Assembly: GCA_905234745.1 (NCBI GenBank)
Contig: CAJOJD010000002.1
Location: 645-62,551 of the forward strand
DNA length: 61,907 nt
DNA from: an uncultured Bacteroidaceae bacterium
GTDB lineage: Bacteria; Bacteroidota; Bacteroidia; Bacteroidales; Bacteroidaceae
Direction of reading: 5' to 3'
The notes under the pieces were generated by a model. The model did not search any database. It saw only the letters and a list, made by a program, of their open reading frames with translations, and was not told the DNA's origin. The position numbers and the translations under genes are program-made. Position 1 is the first letter of the stretch. Each line of letters starts with the position of its first letter. Below are positions 51,264 through 59,924 of this stretch, in pieces.

Positions 51264-52661
51264 TTAGCCGAACAAATTCTTGAAGGCTTCTTCGACTTTG
51301 GTTACGGGGACCAGTTCGATGCCCAGTTTGCGCTTTTCCAGGCCGTGCATGTTGCTCTTGGGGATGATGATGCGCTCGAATCCAAGTTTTGCGGCTTCGG
51401 CAATACGCTGCTCTATGCGGCTTACGGGGCGGATTTCACCAGATAAACCAACTTCTCCGGTCATACAGATGGTACGGTCTACTGCGATGTCAAGACTACT
51501 TGAGAGGATGGCGCTGATTACGGCAAGGTCAATTGCGGGATCACTTACTTTCAACCCACCTGCTATGTTCAGGAATACGTCTTTCTGACCAAGTTTGAAA
51601 CCTACACGTTTTTCAAGCACAGCAAGAAGCATATTCATGCGTCGAACATCAAAGCCTATTGCACTGCGCTGCGGCGTTCCGTAAACTGCAGTACTGGCCA
51701 GTGCCTGGACCTCAATCAGGAACGGGCGAACGCCCTCGATGGTGCATGCGATTGATACTCCGCTCATGCCCTGGTGGCTGTCGGTCAGGAGCAGTTCGCT
51801 GGGGTTGTTTACCTGACGCAGGCCGTCCTCGCGCATCTCATAAATACCAAGCTCAGCGGTGCTTCCAAAGCGGTTTTTGATGGGACGAAGTATGCGGTAC
51901 AGGTAGTGCTGGTCACCCTCGAACTGAAGCACTGCATCGACAATATGTTCCAGAATCTTGGGACCTGCGATTGATCCGTCCTTGGTGATGTGACCAATCA
52001 ACAGAACGGGTGTTCCGCTCTCCTTTGCAAACTTGAGCAGCGACGCGGCGCACTCACGCACCTGCGTGATGCTTCCGGCCGATGAATCCACATATTCACT
52101 GCTTATAGTCTGGATGGAGTCGATTACAACCAGTTCCGGTTTCTGTTTTTTTATCTGTTCGTAGATGTTTTCAAGTGATGTCTCGCACAGTACAAGCAGG
52201 TTCTCACTCAACTCGCTGCTTCCTGCCAGACGCTCGGCGCGCATCTTGATCTGGCGGGCGCTTTCCTCGCCCGATACATAGAGTACCTTGAGGTCCTGCA
52301 GACGCATCACGGTCTGCAGTGTCAGGGTGGATTTTCCAATTCCCGGCTCACCTCCAAGCAGCACGATTGATCCCTGAACAAGGCCGCCTCCAAGTACGCG
52401 GTTCAACTCGTCGTCGTGCATGTCAATGCGCGGATAATCAGAGCTTTGAATCTCGCCAAGCGTATGGGGCTTGCTGTCATCGGTCTTCCCCGATGCCTCC
52501 TTCCTGGCGGTGACGGTTGCATTCTGTGCGGCCTGCGCCTTTACGGTCATCTCCTTCATGGTGTTCCATCGGCCGCAAGAGGGGCATTTGCCGCTCCATT
52601 TGGACGAGTCAAAACCGCACTCGGAGCACACATACATTGTCTTGTCCTTTATCGTTGCCAT
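51264..52661 (-). CDS. radA: DNA repair protein RadA
   Basis: RadA/Sms is a RecA-like helicase that extends strand exchange in recombination. The 465-residue protein has the N-terminal zinc finger YVCSECGFDSSKWSGKCPSC, Walker A GGEPGIGKSTLTLQ, Walker B ELVVIDSIQ, the KNRFGSTAELGIYEM motif and a Lon-protease-like C-terminal domain (VGLSGEIRPVSRIEQRI). The start is 3 nt after the PnuC stop. Confidence 0.96.
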   Translation of the reverse strand: MATIKDKTMYVCSECGFDSSKWSGKCPSCGRWNTMKEMTVKAQAAQNATVTARKEASGKTDDSKPHTLGEIQSSDYPRIDMHDDELNRVLGGGLVQGSIVLLGGEPGIGKSTLTLQTVMRLQDLKVLYVSGEESARQIKMRAERLAGSSELSENLLVLCETSLENIYEQIKKQKPELVVIDSIQTISSEYVDSSAGSITQVRECAASLLKFAKESGTPVLLIGHITKDGSIAGPKILEHIVDAVLQFEGDQHYLYRILRPIKNRFGSTAELGIYEMREDGLRQVNNPSELLLTDSHQGMSGVSIACTIEGVRPFLIEVQALASTAVYGTPQRSAIGFDVRRMNMLLAVLEKRVGFKLGQKDVFLNIAGGLKVSDPAIDLAVISAILSSSLDIAVDRTICMTGEVGLSGEIRPVSRIEQRIAEAAKLGFERIIIPKSNMHGLEKRKLGIELVPVTKVEEAFKNLFG

Positions 52662-52664
52662 ACG

Positions 52665-53351
52665 CTATGCCTTTTTTGACATTTTGCTCCACCAGACTAT
52701 TCCATAGATGGAGTTCATCATGTAAAATACGTACTGAACCACCATGATGGGTGCAAACTGAACACCGCGAGTGGCTGCAATGGCCCACATCACCAGATTG
52801 GCGCCGTTTACCACAATCCACATGAACCACTGCTCAATGAATGCGAACGTAAGCAGGAACTGGGCACCTACGGCTACGGTCATGGCGAGTGCATCGGACA
52901 CGGGTTGAGGGTCATCGGTCTTAAGCAACAAACGGCTTATTCCCCAGACTGCAGCAGCACTAATTGCAATGAGCAAAGCTCTCTGTGGCCAGGTCATCCA
53001 GCGGGTTTTGATGCCCTCGTGACCGCCGCCAAGCGCACGTTTGCGCCACTGGGCCCAGCCCACGAACTGCATCGGCACATTATAGAGCAGGAACAACGCC
53101 GCATTGGCGTAAAGCCCGCTGCGCAAAGCCATATATCCCTGAATGCAAGATCCCAGGAATCCGAACAGGAAGTTCAGCACGCTGCCCTTGACGCCAAAAA
53201 TCACGCAAAGCACGCTGCAGGTTCCCGCAATAAAACTAAGCACACTGAAATTCCCGTTCAGCACACTAACCGCCACACTAACACCAATGAATCCCAGTAT
53301 CAGGAACCAATCCCACCAAGTAAACTTTGGTATCTCTATCTTACTTTTCAT
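52665..53351 (-). CDS. pnuC: PnuC-family nicotinamide riboside / vitamin transporter
   Basis: A membrane protein of about 228 residues with seven or eight helices. WWDWFLILGFIGVSVAVSVL, FGFLGSCIQGYMALRSGLYA, NVPMQFVGWAQWRKR and WFMWIVVNGANLVMWAIAAT follow the PnuC pattern. PnuC proteins facilitate uptake of nicotinamide riboside, and relatives carry thiamine or riboflavin; no riboswitch indicates which. I use ATG 53351 (MKSKIEIPKF). ATG 53369, overlapping the previous stop, is also possible. Confidence 0.88.
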   Translation of the reverse strand: MKSKIEIPKFTWWDWFLILGFIGVSVAVSVLNGNFSVLSFIAGTCSVLCVIFGVKGSVLNFLFGFLGSCIQGYMALRSGLYANAALFLLYNVPMQFVGWAQWRKRALGGGHEGIKTRWMTWPQRALLIAISAAAVWGISRLLLKTDDPQPVSDALAMTVAVGAQFLLTFAFIEQWFMWIVVNGANLVMWAIAATRGVQFAPIMVVQYVFYMMNSIYGIVWWSKMSKKA

Positions 53352-53361
53352 GTCTGCAAAA

Positions 53362-54048
53362 TTAATCATTATTCTCCTTGGACCAGGTAACTGCGCGGTT
53401 AATGAAATCCAGGAAAGGCTTGGTGGTTTTAAACAGGGCGGCTACGCGCTCGGCAAGATTCGGCGCCAAAATGAAATCGTCATCAGGCATGTAGGTTATA
53501 CAGAAACGCTTGAGGCGGTAAAAATCGGAGTCAGGCGTATCGGCAGGGAATCCGGCCGGCACTTTCTTGAGTGCCCCCTCAAAGTCCAGCTCAAATCCGG
53601 GAGCAGCCTGAGCCAGAATCTTGCGGAAACCGCCGTCGCTCATCTCAATATCCTCGCGCAGGATATTCAGCACCTTGGGATCGCACCAGTAATCACCCGC
53701 CGCCAGCATATGGGTCCCCTCCCAACTGTCACTGGCCGATGCACTCACCTGGAAATAGTATCCGCTGTAGGCCGATTTCTTGCCGCCCGGGCAGATATAC
53801 ACACCCATATGAGTCTTGTACGGGGACTTATCGGCCGAAAACCTTACGTCGCGGTATATACGGTAGGTGATGTCATTAAGCTGCAGGTCACCTATGGCCG
53901 TGTCAAACTTGCGAATATCTGCCAACAACTCAAGCGCAAAGGCATCGAACCGTTCCTTGGCCCGCTTGTACTCCTCCTTATGCTCCATGAACCAACTGCG
54001 CTCGTTGTTGCAACTAAGCCTCCTAAGGAAATCCAGTATCTCTTTCAT
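53362..54048 (-). CDS. DUF2461 family protein
   Basis: A 228-residue cytoplasmic protein of unknown function. MKEILDFLRRLSCNNERSWF, RIYRDVRFSADKSPYKTHMG and GGKKSAYSGYYFQV are the hallmark segments of the DUF2461/TIGR02453 family. ATG 54048 is preferred over 54060 because it begins at the conserved start. It heads a leftward group with pnuC and radA. Confidence 0.87.
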   Translation of the reverse strand: MKEILDFLRRLSCNNERSWFMEHKEEYKRAKERFDAFALELLADIRKFDTAIGDLQLNDITYRIYRDVRFSADKSPYKTHMGVYICPGGKKSAYSGYYFQVSASASDSWEGTHMLAAGDYWCDPKVLNILREDIEMSDGGFRKILAQAAPGFELDFEGALKKVPAGFPADTPDSDFYRLKRFCITYMPDDDFILAPNLAERVAALFKTTKPFLDFINRAVTWSKENND

Positions 54049-54141
54049 AAGTATCCTCAATTAAGACCCTAAAAATACAAAAAAGAAGCACCCCATGCCT
54101 TCCAATCCGCCAAAAACATTTTTTGTCCGGACGCTTTAACC

Positions 54142-54292
54142 GCCAGAACACGCTGCAAGACCGTTTTGGTGTCCAAGTGTCCGCAAAATGACGGTATACC
54201 CCATTTAGTCGGACTCTTTGACAGCCGGAATACGCTGTAGGTCTCATTCCGTGCCGTAGCGTCCGTGTGATTCCGTGTCGCAGTGTCCGTGC
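54142..54292. repeat. Imperfect direct repeats between divergent genes
   Basis: GCCAGAACACGCTGCAAGAC (from 54142) resembles GCCGGAATACGCTGTAGGTC (54224-54243). ATTCCGTGCCGTAGCGTCCG (from 54246) resembles ATTCCGTGTCGCAGTGTCCG (from 54270), a 24-bp tandem pair. The 278-bp gap 54049-54326 holds no gene that I can support. Confidence 0.55.
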
Positions 54293-54299
54293 TTTGTAT

Positions 54300-54307
54300 T
54301 ATCTTTG
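54300..54307 (+). promoter_or_regulatory. Candidate -7 element
   Basis: TATCTTTG fits TAnnTTTG and lies 19 bases before ATG 54327. It directly follows the tandem repeats. Confidence 0.4.
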
Positions 54308-54326
54308 CACCCGGAAATCACTTTAT

Positions 54327-54683
54327 ATGGAAGACTTTATTCTTAGAGAGATAGACCGCATAGGGGAACTGCTCCTGCAGATTGCCATTCGTCTGGGATT
54401 GTTCAAGGATAGCGACCCCAAATGTACTGTAGCCGATGTCAAGGCCGAATTCGGCAAGGCGGAACTGCCGTTTGACATTGATGAAATACTCTCCAAGGAT
54501 AATCCCGTGATCTACATGGCGGAGCAGAAAAACATAAGCGACAAGAGCCTGGAACTCATGGCCGATATCCTGTTCCATTCCGATATAGACCAGGCACGCA
54601 GGAAAGCCATTCTTGACGATGCCCTAAGATATCTGGACCACAAAGGCTACTATTCATTCAGGTTGCACTCGCTGAGCATCTGA
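54327..54683 (+). CDS. Small hypothetical protein
   Basis: A 118-residue, mostly helical cytoplasmic protein starting MEDFILREIDRIGELLLQI. It is rich in charged residues (CTVADVKAEFGKAELPFDID, LELMADILFHSDIDQARRKA). The layout resembles short helical-repeat proteins of Bacteroidetes, but I do not recognise a named family with confidence. ATG 54327 fits the promoter; a longer frame starts inside the repeats. It precedes the FAD dehydrogenase by 17 nt and is probably cotranscribed. Confidence 0.7.
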   Translation: MEDFILREIDRIGELLLQIAIRLGLFKDSDPKCTVADVKAEFGKAELPFDIDEILSKDNPVIYMAEQKNISDKSLELMADILFHSDIDQARRKAILDDALRYLDHKGYYSFRLHSLSI

Positions 54684-54700
54684 TTCATACACAGGCTGAT

Positions 54701-56281
54701 ATGATAAAGGAATTACAACTCAGGGTAGAGCCGCAGTTCGCATACAACGAGCAGGTGCTCAAGGAAACTGTCTCAAGGCAGTGCGGGCTTGACGTGCGCA
54801 CCATTACGGCTGTTCGCACACTCAAGAAGAGCATTGACGCCCGCCAGCGCACCATATTCGTGAACCTGACCCTGAGGGTATTCATAAATGAGCAGCCGCC
54901 CAAGGATGAATTCACCCGGATAGAGTACCAGCCCGTTGACGGCAAACCCACGGTTGTGGTTGTTGGAGCTGGTCCCGGCGGACTATTCGCTGCATTGCAC
55001 TTAATTGAACTCGGTCTGCGCCCCATAGTGGTTGAGCGCGGCAAAAACGTGCATGACCGCAAGGTAGACATAGCCGACATAAGCCGTACCCACAAGGTCA
55101 ACCCTGAGTCAAACTACAGCTTCGGCGAAGGCGGCGCAGGCGCTTACTCCGACGGCAAGCTCTACACCCGGAGCAAGAAACGCGGCAGCACTGACCGCAT
55201 ACTGAACATATTCTGCCAGCACGGCGCAAGCCCCACAATATTGTCCGATGCCCACCCCCACATAGGTACGGACCGCCTGCCGCGCGTAATCGAGAACATC
55301 CGCAACACCATAATAAACTGCGGCGGTGAGGTCCACTTTGAGACCCTGATGACCGGATTCATCCTGGATGGCAACCGCGTAATCGGTGTAAACGCCACTC
55401 ACTCAGGACAGCAGTGCACATTCATGGGACCGGTAATACTGGCCACAGGCCACAGCGCCCGCGATGTATACCGTTACATGGCCGCCCACAACTTCAATAT
55501 TGAGGCCAAGGCACTTGCCGTAGGATGCCGTCTGGAACATCCTTCGCAACTCATAGACAGTATACAATACCACAACCGCAACGGACGCGGCAAGTATCTG
55601 CCCGCCGCCGAGTACAGCTTTGTTACCCAGGTTGACGGACGCGGAGTCTACAGTTTCTGCATGTGCCCCGGCGGATTCGTGGTTCCGGCTGCATCGGGCC
55701 CTCAGCAGATTGTGGTGAACGGTATGTCACCGTCGGGCCGAAACTCCCGCTGGAGCAACTCAGGAATGGTGGTTGAAACCCGCATAGAGGATGTGGCCAA
55801 GACCGATGCCGATATGCACGACCCGCTGCTGATGATGCGTTTCCAGGAGCAGTTGGAGCATGACTGCTGGCAGGCCGGCAACATGCGTCAGACTGCCCCG
55901 GCCCAGCGAATGGCCGATTTTGTAAACCGTCGTCTCAGCTATGACCTGCCCGAGAGCTCCTACTCTCCCGGACTCATCTCTTCACCGCTCCATTTCTGGA
56001 TGCCGGAGTTCATCACCAGCCGCCTCAAGCAGGGATTCCTGCAGTTTGGCAAGAGCAGTCACGGATTCCTGACCAACGACGCAGTAATGATTGCCGTCGA
56101 GACCCGCACATCATCACCCGTGCGCATAGTCCGCGATAACGAGACCCTCCAGCACATCGGCCTTGAAGGCCTCTTCCCCTGCGGCGAAGGCGCCGGTTAC
56201 GCCGGCGGCATAGTCTCATCGGCCATAGACGGAGAGCGTTGCGCCGAATCGGCCGCTCAATTCGCCACATCGGCACTCTAA
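54701..56281 (+). CDS. FAD-dependent dehydrogenase (COG2509 type)
   Basis: A 526-residue flavoprotein. The N-terminal 80 residues are a family-specific domain. The FAD dinucleotide motif VVVVGAGPGGLFAALHLIEL follows, with IVVERGKNVHDRKVDI, SYSFGEGGAGAYSDGKLYT (written with N before Y in the protein), ILATGHSARDVY and the C-terminal GLFPCGEGAGYAGGIVSSA, which binds the flavin. Substrate unknown. Members are widespread in Bacteroidetes and Firmicutes as uncharacterised NAD(FAD)-utilising dehydrogenases. Confidence 0.9.
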   Translation: MIKELQLRVEPQFAYNEQVLKETVSRQCGLDVRTITAVRTLKKSIDARQRTIFVNLTLRVFINEQPPKDEFTRIEYQPVDGKPTVVVVGAGPGGLFAALHLIELGLRPIVVERGKNVHDRKVDIADISRTHKVNPESNYSFGEGGAGAYSDGKLYTRSKKRGSTDRILNIFCQHGASPTILSDAHPHIGTDRLPRVIENIRNTIINCGGEVHFETLMTGFILDGNRVIGVNATHSGQQCTFMGPVILATGHSARDVYRYMAAHNFNIEAKALAVGCRLEHPSQLIDSIQYHNRNGRGKYLPAAEYSFVTQVDGRGVYSFCMCPGGFVVPAASGPQQIVVNGMSPSGRNSRWSNSGMVVETRIEDVAKTDADMHDPLLMMRFQEQLEHDCWQAGNMRQTAPAQRMADFVNRRLSYDLPESSYSPGLISSPLHFWMPEFITSRLKQGFLQFGKSSHGFLTNDAVMIAVETRTSSPVRIVRDNETLQHIGLEGLFPCGEGAGYAGGIVSSAIDGERCAESAAQFATSAL

Positions 56282-56329
56282 TTTGCCACAAACAGACTTT
56301 TTTACTCCGCTCGCCCACGCGCGGGTGAG

Positions 56330-56337
56330 TACATTTG
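56330..56337 (+). promoter_or_regulatory. Candidate -7 element of the SDR-ALDH-mrp group
   Basis: TACATTTG fits TAnnTTTG, 22 bases before ATG 56360. A CCCACGCGCGGGTG hairpin (56314-56327) immediately precedes it. Confidence 0.4.
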
Positions 56338-56359
56338 CACCAGTTATTGAAATGAGACA

Positions 56360-57265
56360 ATGAAAATCAAGGATGCAAATGTGCTTATAACCGGTGGAGC
56401 ATCGGGCATAGGCAGGTTAATGGGCCGAATGGCCCTTGAGAAAGGTGCAGCAAGACTTATCATCTGGGATATAAACGCCCAGAATATCGAGCTGGTCAAG
56501 GCTGAACTCTCCTCACTGGGTAAGGTTAGCGGTTTCCGCGTGGATGTATCGGACAAGAATGTAATCGAGCAGGCCTACGCCGCAACAGTCCAGGAGTGCG
56601 GTCCGGTGGATATTCTGATCCAGTGCGCCGGTATCGTAACCAGCAACGCCACATTTGACAAGCTGACCACGGCCGATATAGAGCGTACCATGATGATCAA
56701 CGCCATAGCACCCATGAATGTGGCCCATATCATGTTGCCCGATATGATCAAGCGGGACAAGGGCCACATCTGCAACATAGCATCGGCCGCAGGTATGCTC
56801 TCCATGCCCAAGATGAGCGTCTACTCCGCCAGCAAGTGGAGCGTGATAGGCTGGTCCGACTCGGTCCGAATAGAACTGGCCAAGATGAAATCAAAGGTAC
56901 GCTTTACCACCGTTGCCCCCTACTTTATCAACACCGGCATGTTTGACGGAGTATCATCCAAGATTTTCCCCATCCTTGACCCCGAGAACACCGCCCGCAA
57001 GATAATCCGCGCAATTGAGCGTAACCGTGATTTCCGCGGCATACCTTTCGGATTCCATTTCATAAGATTCTGGCAGGCTGTACTGCCGGTTGCCTTGTTT
57101 GATTATGTATTTGGCACTATCTTTGGAATCTATCACACAATGGATCACTTTACAGGTCGCAAAAATGACAATAGAAAATACATCGAAGGAGCGAATTCAG
57201 CAGATTCTGCTCTCACAGCGTCAGTTCTTCAGAACGGGGACAACGCTGAGCGTAAAGTTTCGTAA
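56360..57265 (+). CDS. Short-chain dehydrogenase/reductase
   Basis: A classical SDR: the cofactor loop VLITGGASGIGRLMGR near the N-terminus, IQCAGIV, NIASAAGML with the catalytic serine region and YSASKWSVIGW with the Tyr-x-x-x-Lys pair. Membrane-active C-terminal sequence (FWQAVLPVALFDYVFGTIFG) suggests membrane association. The last 33 residues after TGRK look non-native because they overlap the start of the aldehyde dehydrogenase by 101 nt. One extra A in the run at 57161-57165 would end the protein at RKK with an ATGA overlap, so a frameshift is likely. Confidence 0.88.
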   Translation: MKIKDANVLITGGASGIGRLMGRMALEKGAARLIIWDINAQNIELVKAELSSLGKVSGFRVDVSDKNVIEQAYAATVQECGPVDILIQCAGIVTSNATFDKLTTADIERTMMINAIAPMNVAHIMLPDMIKRDKGHICNIASAAGMLSMPKMSVYSASKWSVIGWSDSVRIELAKMKSKVRFTTVAPYFINTGMFDGVSSKIFPILDPENTARKIIRAIERNRDFRGIPFGFHFIRFWQAVLPVALFDYVFGTIFGIYHTMDHFTGRKNDNRKYIEGANSADSALTASVLQNGDNAERKVS

Positions 57266-58562
57266 GGAGCAGCTGCGCAAGTTGAAATCGGCCCTCAAGG
57301 AATTTGAAAAGCCGTTGGCCGATGCACTCTGGACTGATTTGCACAAGTCATACCAGGAGGCTTACCTGACCGAAATCGGACTTGTGAAGGCCGAGATAAA
57401 GGAGCATCTGCATCATGTGGGCCGATGGTCACGCCGCAGACGCAAACGCTCCCCTCTGACACTCTTTCCCGCCAACTCATACATTGTAAGCGAGCCACTG
57501 GGACAGGCGCTGATAGTTTCACCCTGGAACTACCCCGTGCAGTTGCTGCTCAATCCGCTGGTGGGTGCCATATCTGCCGGCTGCACCGCTGTGCTCAAAC
57601 CTTCGCCCTACGTTCCTAACGTATCGGCCGTACTGGAGCAGATGATCAGGTCGGTGTTCAACGAGAACTATGTCGCAGTGGTTCAGGGAAACCGCGATGT
57701 CAACAAGGAGCTGTTCGGCAGCCGATGGGATATCATATTCTTTACCGGCAGTCCCGCTCTGGGCCGCAAGGTCATGGCCGCTGCAGCCGAGAACCTGACT
57801 CCCGTAGTACTGGAACTGGGCGGCAAGAGCCCCTGCATCATTGACAGCACCGCCAACCTCAAGATTGCAGCCCGCCGCGTAGCCTGGGGCAAGACCCTCA
57901 ACGCCGGCCAGACCTGCATCGCCCCTGACTATATCCTTATCCATGAGGATGTCAAGGAGGCGTTCATCAGGGAGTTTGCCGCCGCAGTTGAGTACCTGCA
58001 CGGCAGCGACATAAAGCAGTCGCAGCATTTTGTCCGCATGGTATCGGACAAGGCGTTTGAGCGCGTGACCGGATACCTCAAGGACGGCAATATTGTCTAT
58101 GGCGGCCGCACGGACTCATCGGACCGTTTCATCGAACCCACCCTGCTGGACAATGTAAGCCCGGATGCGCCGGTAATGACCGATGAGATTTTCGGCCCCA
58201 TATTCCCGCTCATAACCATCAGCCCCAAAGACGGCAGTTTCAAGGATCAGGTGGAAAAGTTTATCACTGACCGCGAGAAACCCCTGGCTTTCTACTACTT
58301 TGGACGTGAGAAAGACGGATGGGAGCTGATACACCGCACATCATCAGGCGGCGGATGCATCAACGACACCATCATGCACATAGCCAACGGCCACATCCCG
58401 TTTGGCGGTGTAGGCAATTCCGGAATGGGTCACTATCACGGCAAGCTCAGTTTTGACGCTTTCACGCACCAGCGCTCCATCGTCAAAGCTCCCACTTTCA
58501 TTGACCTGCCCGTGCGCTACATGCCGTACAAATTCTTTGCTTTGATAAAGAGGATGATGTAA
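57165..58562 (+). CDS. Aldehyde dehydrogenase, class 3-like
   Basis: A 465-residue NAD(P)-dependent aldehyde dehydrogenase from ATG 57165 (MTIENTSKERIQQ). Motifs are VSPWNYPVQLLLNPLVGAIS, FFTGSPALGRKV, the glutamate in LELGGKSPCI, the catalytic cysteine in NAGQTCIAPDY, and EIFGPIFPLI. The C-terminal hydrophobic end (FIDLPVRYMPYKFFALIKRM) resembles membrane-linked fatty aldehyde dehydrogenases. The preceding SDR in the same operon may act on the same lipid-like substrate. An earlier ATG at 57090 is rejected, because the conserved N-terminus starts here. Confidence 0.9.
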   Translation: MTIENTSKERIQQILLSQRQFFRTGTTLSVKFRKEQLRKLKSALKEFEKPLADALWTDLHKSYQEAYLTEIGLVKAEIKEHLHHVGRWSRRRRKRSPLTLFPANSYIVSEPLGQALIVSPWNYPVQLLLNPLVGAISAGCTAVLKPSPYVPNVSAVLEQMIRSVFNENYVAVVQGNRDVNKELFGSRWDIIFFTGSPALGRKVMAAAAENLTPVVLELGGKSPCIIDSTANLKIAARRVAWGKTLNAGQTCIAPDYILIHEDVKEAFIREFAAAVEYLHGSDIKQSQHFVRMVSDKAFERVTGYLKDGNIVYGGRTDSSDRFIEPTLLDNVSPDAPVMTDEIFGPIFPLITISPKDGSFKDQVEKFITDREKPLAFYYFGREKDGWELIHRTSSGGGCINDTIMHIANGHIPFGGVGNSGMGHYHGKLSFDAFTHQRSIVKAPTFIDLPVRYMPYKFFALIKRMM

Positions 58563-58575
58563 CTTTGCAGCCACT

Positions 58576-59676
58576 ATGGCATTATATCCCAATCTGATAA
58601 AAGAGGCCTTGCAGACGGTGCGCTATCCGGGTACCGGCAAGGACATCATCTCCATGGAGATGCTTGAGGACGATATCCGTATAGACGGAAACTCAGTATC
58701 GTTCTCACTCATTTTTGAGAAACCCACCGATCCGTTCATCAAATCGATAGTAAAATCGGCCGAGACCGCAATCAAGCTCAAAGCCGGTGATGACGTACAG
58801 GTGGAAATCAAGGTAAAGACCCGCCAGGCACCCCGTCCCGAGGGTCCGGAACTTTTGCCCGATGTCAAGAACATCATAGCCGTTGCATCCGGCAAGGGCG
58901 GCGTAGGCAAGTCAACCGTAGCAGCCAACCTGGCAGTGGCTTTGGCAGGCATCGGATACAAGGTAGGATTGCTTGATGCCGATATTTTCGGCCCATCAAT
59001 GCCCAAGATGTTCAACACCGAGGGCGCTCGCCCGTATGCCGAGAACAAAGGCGGCCGCGACCTGATAATCCCCGTTGAGCAGTACGGAATCAAGCTCCTC
59101 TCAATAGGTTACTTTGTTGACCCCGAGCAGGCTGTCCTGTGGCGCGGAGCCATGGCAAGCAACGCACTCAAGCAGCTCATAGCCGATGCTGACTGGGGTG
59201 AGCTGGACTACTTTATAATCGATATGCCTCCCGGCACAAGCGATATCCACCTGACCCTGGTACAGACACTTGGCATAACCGGCGCAGTAGTGGTAAGCAC
59301 CCCGCAGGAAGTTGCCCTGGCCGATGCCCGCAAGGGAATAGATATGTTCCGCAACGAGAAGGTGAACGTACCTGTACTCGGATTGGTTGAGAATATGGCC
59401 TGGTTCACACCTGCCGAACTCCCGCAGAACAAGTACTACATCTTTGGAAAGGAGGGTTGCAAGCGTCTGGCCGATGAACTTAAAGTGCCCCTGCTGGGAC
59501 AGATTCCCATCGTGCAGAGCATCTGCGAAGGCGGCGACAACGGCACCCCGGTGGCTCTCAACCCCGATACACTAACCGGTATGGCGTTCCGCGACCTTGC
59601 ACAGTCAGTAGCCGTCGCTACCGATGCGCGCAACCATCAGCAACCGCCCACAAAGGCAGTAAGCACTCATTCCTGA
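58576..59676 (+). CDS. Mrp/NBP35-family Fe-S cluster carrier ATPase
   Basis: A 366-residue protein. The N-terminal MIP18/DUF59-like domain (about residues 1-80) precedes a ParA-type ATPase with the deviant Walker A VASGKGGVGKSTVAANLA, LLDADIFGPSMPKMF, DYFIIDMPPGTSDIHLTL and STPQEVALADARKGIDMF. Mrp/ApbC proteins carry or insert iron-sulfur clusters. The usual C-terminal CxxC pair is not obvious: the C-terminal region has KEGCKRLADEL only, and NMAWFTPAELPQNKYYIF replaces the cysteine segment. Its end overlaps by 10 bp the convergent histidine kinase end. Confidence 0.92.
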   Translation: MALYPNLIKEALQTVRYPGTGKDIISMEMLEDDIRIDGNSVSFSLIFEKPTDPFIKSIVKSAETAIKLKAGDDVQVEIKVKTRQAPRPEGPELLPDVKNIIAVASGKGGVGKSTVAANLAVALAGIGYKVGLLDADIFGPSMPKMFNTEGARPYAENKGGRDLIIPVEQYGIKLLSIGYFVDPEQAVLWRGAMASNALKQLIADADWGELDYFIIDMPPGTSDIHLTLVQTLGITGAVVVSTPQEVALADARKGIDMFRNEKVNVPVLGLVENMAWFTPAELPQNKYYIFGKEGCKRLADELKVPLLGQIPIVQSICEGGDNGTPVALNPDTLTGMAFRDLAQSVAVATDARNHQQPPTKAVSTHS

Positions 59677-59924
59677 ACTGTTTCTTCAGACTTGGATTCT
59701 TCGGGCGGAACTACAGGAACCTCAAATACGAATCTGGCTCCTCCATCGGTGTATGTAGTGTCAAGATAGACATTAGCACCCATAAGTGTGGCTATCTCGC
59801 GGCAGATACTCAGGCCCAGTCCCGTACCCTGGACAAAATTGTTCAGTTTGGTGAACCGGTCAAATATAGCCTCTGCCTGATCAGCCGGGACACCCGGGCC
59901 GGTATCAGTGACACTGAACGTCAC
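59667..59924 (-). pseudogene. Sensor histidine kinase, C-terminal ATPase fragment
   Basis: This holds the G boxes of the HATPase domain: FSVTDTGPGVPADQAEAIFD, GTGLGLSICREIATLMGA and GARFVFEVPVV. The GTG at 59924 overlaps the upstream stop, but the same frame continues upstream as TVQFAYCPKPGYVTFSV, so this is a frameshifted end and not a separate gene. It lacks the N box and histidine, which lie in the upstream piece. Confidence 0.85.
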
